Part shown: positions 8,460 to 17,422 of the stretch, piece by piece
How the letters are laid out: each line of letters starts with the position of its first letter
Position numbering within the stretch: position 1 is the first letter of the stretch
From: Bacilli bacterium
GTDB taxonomy: Bacteria; Bacillota_I; Bacilli_A; RFN20; CAG-288
Reading direction: 5' to 3'
Assembly (NCBI GenBank): GCA_022647725.1
Contig: JALCLG010000001.1
Coordinates: 1,133,535 to 1,197,534, forward strand
DNA length: 64,000 nucleotides
Notes under the pieces: generated by a model
What the model saw: only the letters and a program-made list of their open reading frames with translations
Database searches by the model: none
What the model was told of the DNA's origin: nothing
Program-made: the position numbers and the translations under genes

Positions 8460-9266
8460 ATGTTCCAAGCAAATTACCATACTCATACTAAGCGCTGCGG
8501 CCATGCCACCGGCGAGGATGAGGATTATGTCTTAGAGGCTCTGGGCCGAGGGTATCGGTATCTCGGGTTCTCCGACCATGCCATGCTTCCGGATTTCAGT
8601 GAACCTTATGTCCGTGGGGATTACTCCCTTTTCCAAGGGTATGTGGATTCCATCCGGTCATTGGAGAAAAAATATGCTGATCGACTGACTATTTACTGTG
8701 GATTCGAGGCGGAGTCCTTTCCGGATTATTTCCCGTATTACAAGGAACTTTTAGCCAATGGTATCCTGGATTACCTGATCTTAGGCAACCACTGTGCCAT
8801 CAACCGCAAGAAGGAAATCGTCACCCGTTTCATCAACATCACCAATCCCGGTCAGCTCTATCTCTATAAGGACCTGGCCTTACAGGCCTTGGCAACGGGA
8901 ATGTTCTCCGTCTTTGTCCATCCGGATTATTTTATGGCCGGCATCGATAATTTCGATAGCGACTGCAAGAAGGTTTCCCGGGAGATGATCGAAGCCTGCA
9001 TTGCCTACGATGTCCCTTTGGAAGTCAATGTGGCCGGCATCCGCAATGGCAAACGCCATATCGGTCAGGTGGATCGCTGGATGTATCCGACGGATGACTT
9101 CTTCTCCTTAGTCTCCAAATACAAAGCCAAATGCGTCTATGGCATGGATGCCCATGCTCCGGCTCAGCTGGCCAATGATGCCGCTGACTTTGCGGCGGTT
9201 CAGTTTGCCAAGGAACACCATCTGGTGATGGTGGATGTGCTCGATAAGATCCGTCATCATTCCTAG
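8460..9266 (+). CDS. PHP-domain phosphoesterase, histidinol-phosphatase type
   Basis: This 268-residue protein has the PHP-fold metal ligands NYHTHTKRCGHA (His7, His9), the GFSDHA motif near 37-42, GFEAE near 82, HPD near 155 and GMDAH near 230. The closest recognisable group is HisK/HisJ histidinol-phosphatase, which removes phosphate from L-histidinol phosphate in histidine synthesis. No other his genes are nearby, so a different small phosphomonoester substrate is possible. The protein is cytosolic with no signal peptide. The start is the first ATG, directly after a -10 box, with no ribosome binding site. Confidence 0.8.
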   Translation: MFQANYHTHTKRCGHATGEDEDYVLEALGRGYRYLGFSDHAMLPDFSEPYVRGDYSLFQGYVDSIRSLEKKYADRLTIYCGFEAESFPDYFPYYKELLANGILDYLILGNHCAINRKKEIVTRFINITNPGQLYLYKDLALQALATGMFSVFVHPDYFMAGIDNFDSDCKKVSREMIEACIAYDVPLEVNVAGIRNGKRHIGQVDRWMYPTDDFFSLVSKYKAKCVYGMDAHAPAQLANDAADFAAVQFAKEHHLVMVDVLDKIRHHS

Positions 9267-9287
9267 CCCTTAGTAGCAGGGATGAAA

Positions 9288-9340
9288 CCGTGCGTCATCC
9301 AAGCAGGGCAGTTTTACTCGTTTGGGACTGCCAGGCACGG
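9288..9340 (+). other. Nested inverted repeats between PHP gene and CNNM operon
   Basis: An outer stem CCGTGC/GCACGG (9288-9293 with 9335-9340) encloses an inner stem GGCAGT/ACTGCC (9307-9312 with 9327-9332). No T run follows, so a classic terminator is unlikely. It may be a small structured RNA or a 3' stability element of the PHP gene. No known RNA family was recognised. Confidence 0.3.
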
Positions 9341-9430
9341 ATAAACTTATTGAAATCGGTGGATTTTCGGGCTGCCCTCAAAAAGAAAAGGGTCGTTATG
9401 ATACACTAATACAAGGAAGGAAAGCCATCT

Positions 9431-10450
9431 TTGGACTGGAAAAGCGTTCTCTTTCTGTGCCTAGCGGTCGTCTTTATTCTCCTGGCAGGTTTCTTTAGCC
9501 TTACCGAGACGGCTTTCAGCTGTGTCAACAAATACCGGATGGAGGCCTTGGCTAACCAAGGATCCCGTCCCGCCAAGAAAGTCTTGAAAACCTTGGCTCA
9601 TTTTGATTTAACCTTGAATACCGTCCTTCTAGGCACCAATGCGGCCAGTGTCGCCTTGTCCGTCATCAGTACAACCTTATTTCTCAAGTGGCTGCCCAGC
9701 ACCTGGGATGAAGCCCTGACGTCCTTAGTGGCTTCCATCGTGGTAACACTGCTCCTTTATGTTTTCGGTGAGACCTTACCCAAACAGATTGGCAAGAAGA
9801 TCCCCAACAAAGTCTCCTTAGCCGTGGTCTATCCGTTAGCTTTCTTCCTGGTGCTTTTCTTTCCGGTCAGCATCATCTTCTATGGGCTCTCTTTCTTACT
9901 GAAGAAGCTCTTCAAAGGCAAAGAGGAGCCGGAGCTGACGGAAGAAGACTTCAATGCGGTCATTGAAGACAACCAAGAGCATGGTGTGATTGCTGAGGAT
10001 GAGACGGATATCATCCAGAATTCTTTTGACTTCTCGGATACCTCCGTCAAAGACGTCTTGACACCGAAAGAGAAGATGTTTGAGATTGACCTCAAAGGCC
10101 TGACCAACTCGCAGCTGGCGGAAAAACTCTTGACGATCAACTATTCCCGGATCCCGATGTACTATGGCGATCCTGACAAGGTGGTCGGCATCCTTATCGT
10201 CAAAGAATATCTGGCCCGCTATCTTCGGGATAAGAACGTCCCCATTTCCCAGTGCCTGGAGAAACCGTATATCGTCTCTCCTTCCATTATGATGGATGAG
10301 ATGGTGGAAGGCTTCCGGGATAAGCATACCCCGATTGCTCTTGTCTATAAGGACAACCGGCTCTTAGGAATGATCACGACCGAGGATGTCTTGGAAGAGC
10401 TGGTTGGTCCGATTCCGGAGAAGCCGGGATCCCTGGGGGAGAAATCCTAA
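9431..10450 (+). CDS. CNNM/DUF21-CBS membrane protein (hemolysin-like, short form)
   Basis: This 339-residue protein has a CNNM (DUF21) transmembrane domain of about four helices (1-180; FSLTETAFSCVNKYRMEAL near 22) and a CBS pair (about 190-325; IPMYYGDPDKVVGIL, LLGMITTEDVLEELVG). It lacks the C-terminal CorC_HlyC domain of its neighbour. Members are linked to Mg2+/Co2+ export or homeostasis. It starts with TTG at 9431 behind AAGGAAGG, and a TATGAT-like -10 lies about 30 nt upstream. Its stop overlaps the ATG of the next, paralogous gene by one base, so the two are translationally coupled and may form a heterodimer. Confidence 0.88.
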   Translation: MDWKSVLFLCLAVVFILLAGFFSLTETAFSCVNKYRMEALANQGSRPAKKVLKTLAHFDLTLNTVLLGTNAASVALSVISTTLFLKWLPSTWDEALTSLVASIVVTLLLYVFGETLPKQIGKKIPNKVSLAVVYPLAFFLVLFFPVSIIFYGLSFLLKKLFKGKEEPELTEEDFNAVIEDNQEHGVIAEDETDIIQNSFDFSDTSVKDVLTPKEKMFEIDLKGLTNSQLAEKLLTINYSRIPMYYGDPDKVVGILIVKEYLARYLRDKNVPISQCLEKPYIVSPSIMMDEMVEGFRDKHTPIALVYKDNRLLGMITTEDVLEELVGPIPEKPGSLGEKS

Positions 10451-11742
10451 TGCCGATCCGGGATATCCTCTATATCATCGCTTTGGTGATTCTTTTGGCC
10501 CTCTCGGCCGTCTTTTCGGCACTGGACATGGCTTATAGCTCGGTCAAGCTTCCCCGCCTGGAGCGGGAAAGCGCTCAAGGCGACAAGCGCTCCAAAAAGG
10601 CCCTGGCTTTTGCCAACAACTATGATTCCACGATTGCCACAGTCCTCTTCGGCGATGATTTTGTCAACATTCTTGCCTCCTCCATTGCCTCCCTTTTCTC
10701 CTACGACATTCTGGAGCCTGTCTTAGGCTCGATCGCCTCGACCATCTCTTCCCTTGCTTTGCTGTTTCTGCTTTTGGTGTTCGGCGAGATCTCACCCAAG
10801 GCTTTAGCCAAGGACCGCTCCCATTTCCTTTGCCGGCATTCCACGGGCTATCTGACCGTTCTCAAGTGGCTCTTCTTCCCCTTTGTGACCCCTATCAATG
10901 CCTTTGCCAGGAAGGCTACCGCCAAGCTGATTGATAAGACCGGCGGCGAGAATCCGGTGGCCAGCGATGATGAGCTGGAAGCGATGGTGGATACCATTCA
11001 GAAGGAGGGCATCATCGATGCCGACCAGACGGAACTGCTGCATAAGTCGATTGATTTCAAAGAGACCAACTGCTATGAGATCATGACGCCCCGGGTGAAA
11101 ATCCATGGCTATGACATAGAAACGCCTTTAACGGATTTCCTTAAAGATCCGGACTGCTTCAAGCATTCCCGCCTGATTATTTTCAAACGGGACCTTGACC
11201 ATATTCTGGGCTATGTTCAGATCAAATCGTTACTCAAGGTCCTGGTCAAAGGACAGCCGGTCGATATCCAGGCGCTGACGATGCCGATCCTCTCTGTTCC
11301 GCGGACGATGATGATTTCTTCGGCGATGGCTTTGATGAAGGAGAACCATCACCATATTGCCGTGGTCAAGGATGAATACGGCGGGACCGAAGGCATCATC
11401 ACCATGGAGGATATCCTCGAGGAACTGGTGGGAGAGCTTTGGGATGAGAATGATCAGCCCGAGACTTTCATCTCCAAGGTCAACATCCGAGACACCTATC
11501 TGGTCCATGGCAACACCAATATCGATGATTTCCTCAATACTTTCGGGCTGGATCCCGATGAGCTCAGCGATGAGTACACCACTGTCTCCGGCTTCATCAC
11601 CCATCAGGAGGAGCGTTTCCCGAAAGTCGGGGATGTCTTATCCTATAAGGATCTGACGCTCGAAGTCATCAAGATGGATGGCGTCATCGTCGATCTGTGC
11701 CTGGTCAGCGTGAAGAAAGACGAAAAGGAGGATACCGATTAG
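10450..11742 (+). CDS. CNNM/DUF21-CBS-CorC membrane protein (hemolysin-like, full length)
   Basis: This 430-residue protein has a CNNM transmembrane domain (about 1-185; SALDMAYSSVKLPRLE), a CBS pair (about 205-330; IAVVKDEYGGTEGIITMEDI) and a C-terminal CorC_HlyC domain (about 345-425; LVHGNTNIDDFLNTFGL). It is the complete form of the upstream paralogue and overlaps its stop codon. Proteins of this family bind Mg-ATP through the CBS module and mediate or regulate Mg2+ efflux. The acidic tail (KKDEKEDTD) is unremarkable. Older annotations call this family hemolysin; nothing here supports a lytic role. Confidence 0.9.
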   Translation: MPIRDILYIIALVILLALSAVFSALDMAYSSVKLPRLERESAQGDKRSKKALAFANNYDSTIATVLFGDDFVNILASSIASLFSYDILEPVLGSIASTISSLALLFLLLVFGEISPKALAKDRSHFLCRHSTGYLTVLKWLFFPFVTPINAFARKATAKLIDKTGGENPVASDDELEAMVDTIQKEGIIDADQTELLHKSIDFKETNCYEIMTPRVKIHGYDIETPLTDFLKDPDCFKHSRLIIFKRDLDHILGYVQIKSLLKVLVKGQPVDIQALTMPILSVPRTMMISSAMALMKENHHHIAVVKDEYGGTEGIITMEDILEELVGELWDENDQPETFISKVNIRDTYLVHGNTNIDDFLNTFGLDPDELSDEYTTVSGFITHQEERFPKVGDVLSYKDLTLEVIKMDGVIVDLCLVSVKKDEKEDTD

Positions 11743-11817
11743 GTTTGCTCTTCCTATTCCTATGGTTTAGAATAGTGCCATCGTTTGCCGGTCTGGGTTG
11801 TTACCTGAGGATTCCCA

Positions 11818-13131
11818 ATGGAATTATTTAATAACATTATTTGGTGGGTTAACATCGCAATCATCATCATTGTTGCTTCCGTTTTCCTCTTCCAGCTGAT
11901 GTTCATGTCGCTGTGTTTTCTGAAGCCTCGGAAGTATCCGAAGGCTAAGACTTTCCATGACTTTACGGTGGTCATCAGAGCCCGCAACGAAGAGGACGTC
12001 ATCGCCGATGCCATCGATTCCGTCTACCGCTGCGACTATCCCAAGGATAAGCTCCGTGTGGTCGTTTTCTGCCATAACTGCACCGATAAGACGGCCGAGA
12101 TCGTCCGCGCTCATGGCGCCAGAGCCATCGAAATCACCGACCATGACCCGAAGCACCAGAAGGCCAGCTACTGCATGTACTGGGGAACCCAGGAACTTTT
12201 AAAGGATCCCAAAGGCACCTATGAATTCTTCCTGTTGATCGATGCCGATAACCAGCTCGACAAGAACTACATTTTGGCCTGCAACGATGCCGCCGATGAC
12301 GGGGTCGTCTTAGGAAGAACATTCGAGAATTCAAAGAACCTGACGGATAATCTCCTCTCCTGCATGACCGGCCTTTGGTATGCCCGGGACGACCGCTTTG
12401 CCTGCCGCGCCAGAAGCGCGCTGCACTTCGGCTGCGTCATGAACGGCTGTGCCAGCATGATCAAGAGCGAATACCTGCTTAACTGGGATGCCATGTCCTC
12501 CTCGGATGATATCGAGTTTACCCTCAACCGTCTGGTCAAGGATCAGAAAATCGTCGAATACATCGATGATGCCATCGTCTATGAGGATCAGCCGACGACT
12601 CTCCAGGATGTCTTCAAACGGAATACGAGAATGGGCAACGGGCTCAACAAGCTTTTCTGGGGTATCGGTCAGAAGTGTCTGATCGGCTTCTTCAAGAACC
12701 TTTTCAATCCGAAGCTTCCTTTAGGCACCAAGCTCAGCTATCTCGACCAGTACTGGAACATCGGAACGATTCCGGCAGCTTTCCTTGCCATGGTCTGGTT
12801 CCCGCTCTATTACATCTATTCGCTTTGCTATACCGGCCTGGTCGGTCCGTTTGTGATCTGGGGCTTAGGGAGTTTTGATATCTGGTGGTTCATGTGGTTC
12901 ATCATCGCGGTGCTTTTAGCCGCCTATGTTGTGCCGTTCCTGATTCAGCCTTTTGTTTCCTATATTGCCGAGAAGAAGCGTCTTATCATCAAGAACAAGG
13001 CAGTCATGGCTTGGTCTATCATCCTGTTCCCGTCCTTCATGATCGTCAATGCCGTTGCGGTCGTCCAAGGCATCCTTTCCAAACCGAAATGGGGTAAGCT
13101 GAAGCGCAGTAAGACGAAGGTCAGTCAGTAA
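11818..13131 (+). CDS. GT2-family membrane glycosyltransferase
   Basis: This 437-residue processive-type GT2 enzyme has an N-terminal membrane segment (about 8-38) and a catalytic GT-A domain (about 45-300). The domain shows TVVIRARNEEDVI, LIDADN (the DxD-type metal site), SSDDIEF (base region) and RNTRMGNG in place of the QxxRW acceptor motif. Three or four C-terminal membrane helices follow (about 320-420). It resembles synthases of hyaluronan, cellulose or poly-N-acetylglucosamine, so it probably makes or extends a surface polysaccharide from a nucleotide sugar. A TGAGGA site precedes the ATG. A paralogous fused enzyme follows 17 nt downstream. Confidence 0.88.
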   Translation: MELFNNIIWWVNIAIIIIVASVFLFQLMFMSLCFLKPRKYPKAKTFHDFTVVIRARNEEDVIADAIDSVYRCDYPKDKLRVVVFCHNCTDKTAEIVRAHGARAIEITDHDPKHQKASYCMYWGTQELLKDPKGTYEFFLLIDADNQLDKNYILACNDAADDGVVLGRTFENSKNLTDNLLSCMTGLWYARDDRFACRARSALHFGCVMNGCASMIKSEYLLNWDAMSSSDDIEFTLNRLVKDQKIVEYIDDAIVYEDQPTTLQDVFKRNTRMGNGLNKLFWGIGQKCLIGFFKNLFNPKLPLGTKLSYLDQYWNIGTIPAAFLAMVWFPLYYIYSLCYTGLVGPFVIWGLGSFDIWWFMWFIIAVLLAAYVVPFLIQPFVSYIAEKKRLIIKNKAVMAWSIILFPSFMIVNAVAVVQGILSKPKWGKLKRSKTKVSQ

Positions 13132-13148
13132 CGTAAAGGAAAGCCCAA

Positions 13149-16100
13149 ATGAACCTGAATGCTTTTGTCAGTTTAGTCAACGCTCCCAATGCGGCGGATT
13201 GGGCTTTCATTGTCCTTTATTACATCAACCTGGTGGCCGTGATATTGGTCACCATTTCCTTTATTCCGCAGGGCCTCTCCTATCTTTTCTTCTTCCTCAA
13301 GCGCCGCCACTGGAAGGAAGCCACCACCCAGCATCAGATTGCCGTCATCATCGCTGCCCACAATGAGGAGACCGTCATCGCCAATACGGTCAGCACCATT
13401 CTCACCACGCAGAACTATCCCAAAGACAAATTCAGAGTCTATGTGATTGCCCATAACTGCAATGATAAAACAGCCGAGCTGGCCAGAGCGGCCGGTGCGA
13501 CGGTCTTTGAACTGAAGGATCCGGATAAAAGCCATGCCTGTGTGGCCTACCCGCTGAAGTACGGTTTCCAGCAGATTCTCAAGACCGATCCCCAGGCGGA
13601 GTTATTCATCCGCTTTGATGCCGATAACATTCCTCATCCGGACTATCTGAAGCAGATGAACAACTCCTTCGATGCCGGAGCACAGATCATCCGTGGCTAT
13701 GAAGCCGCCAGCAACCTTAAGCAGAACATCTGGACCGAAGTCTGTGCCATTTTCTATACCAAGGACAGCCGGGTGCAGAATACCTTCCGTCAGGCCGTCA
13801 ATACGATGGCCATGACCCCCGGTCCGGGCTTGGCTCTGAGCCGGAAAGTCGTTGAAGGCATGGACGGCTGGGACTGCATGACCCAGGCGGAGGATGCCGA
13901 GTTTGCCCTGAAACGTCTCTATGACGGCTATAAGATCACCTTCAACACCGATGCCATCGTCTACGAGGATCAGCCTTCCTCTTTCGGCGATACCTTCAAC
14001 CGACTGGTCAGACTGGGTCATTCCCTCAACAAGCTTTTCTTCACCGATGGCTGGCGGATGCTCGTCATGTTCTTCCGGACCGGCAATGTCTCGTATCTTG
14101 ATATGCTTCTGCAGATTGGTTTTAACCCGATCTCGGTGATCTGCTTTGTCTGGTTCCCGCTCTACTACATCGCCTATGCCATCGTGATGCTGATGCAGAT
14201 GGCCGGGGTGCATGTCCTGTCCTTAGCCTACTTTGCTCAGGTGGCGCCGGACTATATCCGTCCGGAGTTCGTCTCCGGCTCCTTCGAGCAGATTTCCTTC
14301 TGCGGCAACTATGCCATGATCAAGTTAGGCATTATGGCGGCAGAGGTGATTGCCTGGATGACGCTGTTCTGCATTTTCCAGTCCTGGATCTGCTATTTTC
14401 TGGACCGCAGGAAGCTCGGCATGGACTGGCATCTTAAGGGCATGTGGAAGGGTATCCTTTTAAGTCCGATCTTCTCCTTTGTCTATGGCATCTGCAACTG
14501 CATTGGCGCTGTCTCCCATCCGACCTGGAAGATTGCCAAACGGAATCCAAAGATGACGCATATCGATTATCCGCTGCCGGAGAAACCGAAGAAAATCTGG
14601 TACATCACCCTATCTCCAGCCAGTCAGTCCCGTTATGACGGACGTTGGTGGAAGAAAGGTTCCTTTTCGCCCCGGCCTTCATCGCCTCTTACCGAACTGT
14701 GGATTTCCCTGCTGGCTGCTTTTCTGGTCCTGACCCTCTTTTCAATGACCGTTTCCTTCCTCTATAAAGGCTATCTCATTAGCAACTTCCTCGATTCCAA
14801 TTTCTTTCAGCTGACCGGTAAGCTTATTTTGGAAGGCAAGGTTCCTTACCGGGACTTCTTTGACCACAAAGGACCTTTTGTCTTTTATATTGAGGCTTTA
14901 GGATATCTCATTTCCCCAAAGTACGGTATGTATGTTCTTGCCTTGATCAACCTGACTTTCATCTTCTTCGTCTTTCAGCGGACCACGGACTGCTTCTCCT
15001 TGGGACGCTTTGCCAGTATGGCCGGTGTCTTCTCCTTGGCCATGCTGATCGGCTGGACCTATGAAGGGAATACCATTTGCGAGATGACCCTTTCTTTCGT
15101 GATTCTTCCCCTTTACCTTTATGTTAGAGCACTGAAGCAAGGCAATGACAAGGATTTCCTTTGGGCTAATTTCATCAACGGACTCTCGCTAAGCTTTGCT
15201 GTTTTCACTCGGGCTACCGACTGTCTGGTAAATGCCGGTTTCTTTTTATTCTTTGTCATAGAGATGATCCGGAAGAAACGCCCGGGTTTCCTTTTCGCCA
15301 ATGCCGGGCTGGCCTGCCTGGGAGCGATTCTGTTAAGCATTCCGCCCCTTGCGGTCTCCTTTGCTCAGGGGACGCTGAAACTGATGTTTGATGCTTCAAT
15401 CTTAGCCAACATCCATTATGTAAAAGGCGTCGTTTCTCCGTTTCGCTATTATTTCATGACCTGCTGGATTGTGTTGCTACCGGCCTCCCTGCTGTTGCTT
15501 CGGTATCTCCGCAAACGGGGACTAGACAAGGAAATCAGCCTTTTTCTGGAAATCACCACCGCTTTTTTCACCTGCTACTTCATCTTGGTTTCAAACTATG
15601 CCCAATACTTCCTTATCGCTTATCCGGTGATTGGCTTGATTCTTGCTTTATTGGCTGAAGATCTCCAGAGCCGGGCCTTTGCAAATCCTAGGTTAGCTTC
15701 CCGGCGGAAGCCTATCCTTGGGGGGCTGACGGCCCTCGCTTGTGTCATCAACCTGATTACAGGCTTGATTCCTCTGGTAGAGTACTACACCCGTCCTGCC
15801 GAAGACAGGACTTTTGCCAACTATGCCAATTACCTGAAGGTTAAGGAAGCTCTGGACAAAGTCCCTGAGGATTCCCGAAAGAACACCTTCGTTTTCGACA
15901 GCAATCCCTCTTTCTATCTTATTGGCGACTTTTCCTGCTCTTGTCGCTATCTCTCCTACCAGTCCTGGCAGTCCGTTTTCGAGCCCGAGATCGATACGGA
16001 GATTGTCCGATATGTTTCTTCCAAGGAAGCTGACTACATTGTGTATGACGACTATTACTCCGAGATCATCTCCGCGGCGGCCAAAACTCAGCGCGAAGAG

Positions 16101-16199
16101 GTCTTTAAGGCCGTCCGGACGTATTACCTGAAGGCCTATGACAATGGCTATGTTTCCCTTTATGCCAAGACACCGATTCTACAGGCCAAAGTAGCTTAA
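13149..16199 (+). CDS. Fused GT2 glycosyltransferase and GT-C membrane glycosyltransferase
   Basis: This 1016-residue protein is two enzymes in one chain. Residues 1-480 form a GT2 membrane glycosyltransferase like the upstream gene (AVIIAAHNEETVI, RFDADN, TQAEDAEFALKR, RLVRLGHS, then C-terminal helices). Residues about 515-900 form a polytopic GT-C domain of the PMT/ArnT type, with the first-loop motif PYRDFFDHKGPF (about 568) and ten or more hydrophobic segments. A soluble tail follows (about 900-1016). GT-C enzymes use polyprenyl-phosphate sugars, so the fusion could couple lipid-linked donor transfer with chain synthesis. The reading frame is continuous through the junction (KPKKIWYITLS). 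The donor and product are unknown. Confidence 0.82.
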   Translation: MNLNAFVSLVNAPNAADWAFIVLYYINLVAVILVTISFIPQGLSYLFFFLKRRHWKEATTQHQIAVIIAAHNEETVIANTVSTILTTQNYPKDKFRVYVIAHNCNDKTAELARAAGATVFELKDPDKSHACVAYPLKYGFQQILKTDPQAELFIRFDADNIPHPDYLKQMNNSFDAGAQIIRGYEAASNLKQNIWTEVCAIFYTKDSRVQNTFRQAVNTMAMTPGPGLALSRKVVEGMDGWDCMTQAEDAEFALKRLYDGYKITFNTDAIVYEDQPSSFGDTFNRLVRLGHSLNKLFFTDGWRMLVMFFRTGNVSYLDMLLQIGFNPISVICFVWFPLYYIAYAIVMLMQMAGVHVLSLAYFAQVAPDYIRPEFVSGSFEQISFCGNYAMIKLGIMAAEVIAWMTLFCIFQSWICYFLDRRKLGMDWHLKGMWKGILLSPIFSFVYGICNCIGAVSHPTWKIAKRNPKMTHIDYPLPEKPKKIWYITLSPASQSRYDGRWWKKGSFSPRPSSPLTELWISLLAAFLVLTLFSMTVSFLYKGYLISNFLDSNFFQLTGKLILEGKVPYRDFFDHKGPFVFYIEALGYLISPKYGMYVLALINLTFIFFVFQRTTDCFSLGRFASMAGVFSLAMLIGWTYEGNTICEMTLSFVILPLYLYVRALKQGNDKDFLWANFINGLSLSFAVFTRATDCLVNAGFFLFFVIEMIRKKRPGFLFANAGLACLGAILLSIPPLAVSFAQGTLKLMFDASILANIHYVKGVVSPFRYYFMTCWIVLLPASLLLLRYLRKRGLDKEISLFLEITTAFFTCYFILVSNYAQYFLIAYPVIGLILALLAEDLQSRAFANPRLASRRKPILGGLTALACVINLITGLIPLVEYYTRPAEDRTFANYANYLKVKEALDKVPEDSRKNTFVFDSNPSFYLIGDFSCSCRYLSYQSWQSVFEPEIDTEIVRYVSSKEADYIVYDDYYSEIISAAAKTQREEVFKAVRTYYLKAYDNGYVSLYAKTPILQAKVA

Positions 16200-16205
16200 A
16201 ACCTT

Positions 16206-16748
16206 ATGGCTGAACTCGAGTTCCGGGAGATCCCGTTAACTGATCTTGCATCGGCCTTGACCATCATTTCTCAGGCTAAGCGTCTTTTGGCCAAGCAATC
16301 AAACCAGTGGCAGAACGGCTATCCCAACGAGGAAACTTTGAGAACGGACATTGCCCAACACTCTCTTTATGGTAGTTATGACGGCAAGGAACTTCTTGCC
16401 CTGATGGCTCTCAAGCCGGGGATTGATCCGGCCTACCAGGTTGTGGAAGACGGATCTTGGACCTATCCTCTTTCTAACAAAGACCTGGTGATCCACCGCC
16501 TTGCGGTGAGAGAGGACAGGCATGGACAGCGGCTGGGCTATCGGATGGTTGCCTTTGCCAAAGATTATGCCGACAAGCATGGCTTTCTCGTGATTCGGAT
16601 TGACACTCATATTGCCAACAAGGCGATGCAAACTGTGATTCAGGAGTCCGGCTTTGGTTATGCCGGGATTGTCTATCTGCCGGGCTATACCACGAAAGAG
16701 GATTCCAGGCGGCTTGGCTTTGAGTGGCCGGTGGCCGCTTCCGACTAG
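16206..16748 (+). CDS. GNAT-family N-acetyltransferase
   Basis: This 180-residue protein is a single GNAT domain. The acetyl-CoA loop region reads VREDRHGQRLGYRMVAFAKD (about 98-117), with HIANKAMQTVIQESGFGYAG as motif B (about 138-157). It starts 6 nt after the fused glycosyltransferase, so it is probably cotranscribed and might acetylate a sugar or small metabolite, but the substrate cannot be read from sequence. No strong ribosome binding site is seen, in line with coupling to the upstream gene. Confidence 0.8.
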   Translation: MAELEFREIPLTDLASALTIISQAKRLLAKQSNQWQNGYPNEETLRTDIAQHSLYGSYDGKELLALMALKPGIDPAYQVVEDGSWTYPLSNKDLVIHRLAVREDRHGQRLGYRMVAFAKDYADKHGFLVIRIDTHIANKAMQTVIQESGFGYAGIVYLPGYTTKEDSRRLGFEWPVAASD

Positions 16749-16889
16749 ATGCCTTTTTTGCTTCTTTGATGCTCATTTGCGCTGCTTTTTCTACGAAACT
16801 GGTGCTTACTGTTCAAAAAGACAGGACTCTGCTTTTGAATCCTTCCAGATTATTGCAAAAGGACTCTCGAAAGCGCTCTTTTGCTGTGC

Positions 16890-16930
16890 TATAATTTCCT
16901 TATGGTTATTTGTTGACCATTTTTCGGAGG
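16890..16930 (+). promoter_or_regulatory. Promoter and ribosome binding site of the hydrogenase operon
   Basis: An extended -10 TGCTATAAT lies at about 16886-16894 and is followed by a leader of about 35 nt with CGGAGG at 16925-16930, 6 nt before the hydC ATG. No convincing -35 box is seen, as expected for an extended -10 promoter. Confidence 0.55.
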
Positions 16931-16936
16931 ACATAC

Positions 16937-17419
16937 ATGATCAAACTCAGGCCGGAAGCGGTGAAGATTGTCACAGACATCTGCGACCGCTACAAAGACG
17001 AGCCGTCTCCGCTGATGCTGATTCTTTCCGATGTGCAGAGAGAGTATGGTTACATCCCGTTAGAAGTTCAGGAGATCATCTCTGCCAAGACCGGCATTCC
17101 GGTCAGCGACATCTATGGTGTTGTCACCTTCTACAACTTCTTCTCTCTGGTTCCAAAGGGCAAGTATGTGATCGGCTGCTGCATCGGAACGGCCTGCTAC
17201 GTCAAAGGCGGACAGAACGTTCTCGATAAGTTTGCTGAGCTTCTGAAGATCAAGCCGGGACAGACGACCGCTGATGGTCTCTTCTCCCTGGATGCTCTTC
17301 GTTGCCTCGGTGCCTGCGGCATTGCTCCGGCCATTTCCATCAATGGCAAGGTCTATCCCAAGGTTACCTTAGCGGAAATCCCTGGCATCATCGACGACTA
17401 CAGAAAGAAGGAGAAATAA
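16937..17419 (+). CDS. hydC: NuoE-like subunit of bifurcating [FeFe]-hydrogenase (HydC/HndA)
   Basis: This 160-residue thioredoxin-fold protein binds one [2Fe-2S] cluster through Cys82, Cys87, Cys123 and Cys127 (CCIGTAC and LRCLGACGIAP). It is the small electron-relay subunit next to the flavoprotein HydB in trimeric hydrogenases that couple NADH and reduced ferredoxin oxidation to H2 production. The start at 16937 is fixed by CGGAGG; an upstream in-frame opening is not supported. It is followed 3 nt later by hydB. Confidence 0.92.
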   Translation: MIKLRPEAVKIVTDICDRYKDEPSPLMLILSDVQREYGYIPLEVQEIISAKTGIPVSDIYGVVTFYNFFSLVPKGKYVIGCCIGTACYVKGGQNVLDKFAELLKIKPGQTTADGLFSLDALRCLGACGIAPAISINGKVYPKVTLAEIPGIIDDYRKKEK

Positions 17420-17422
17420 ACC

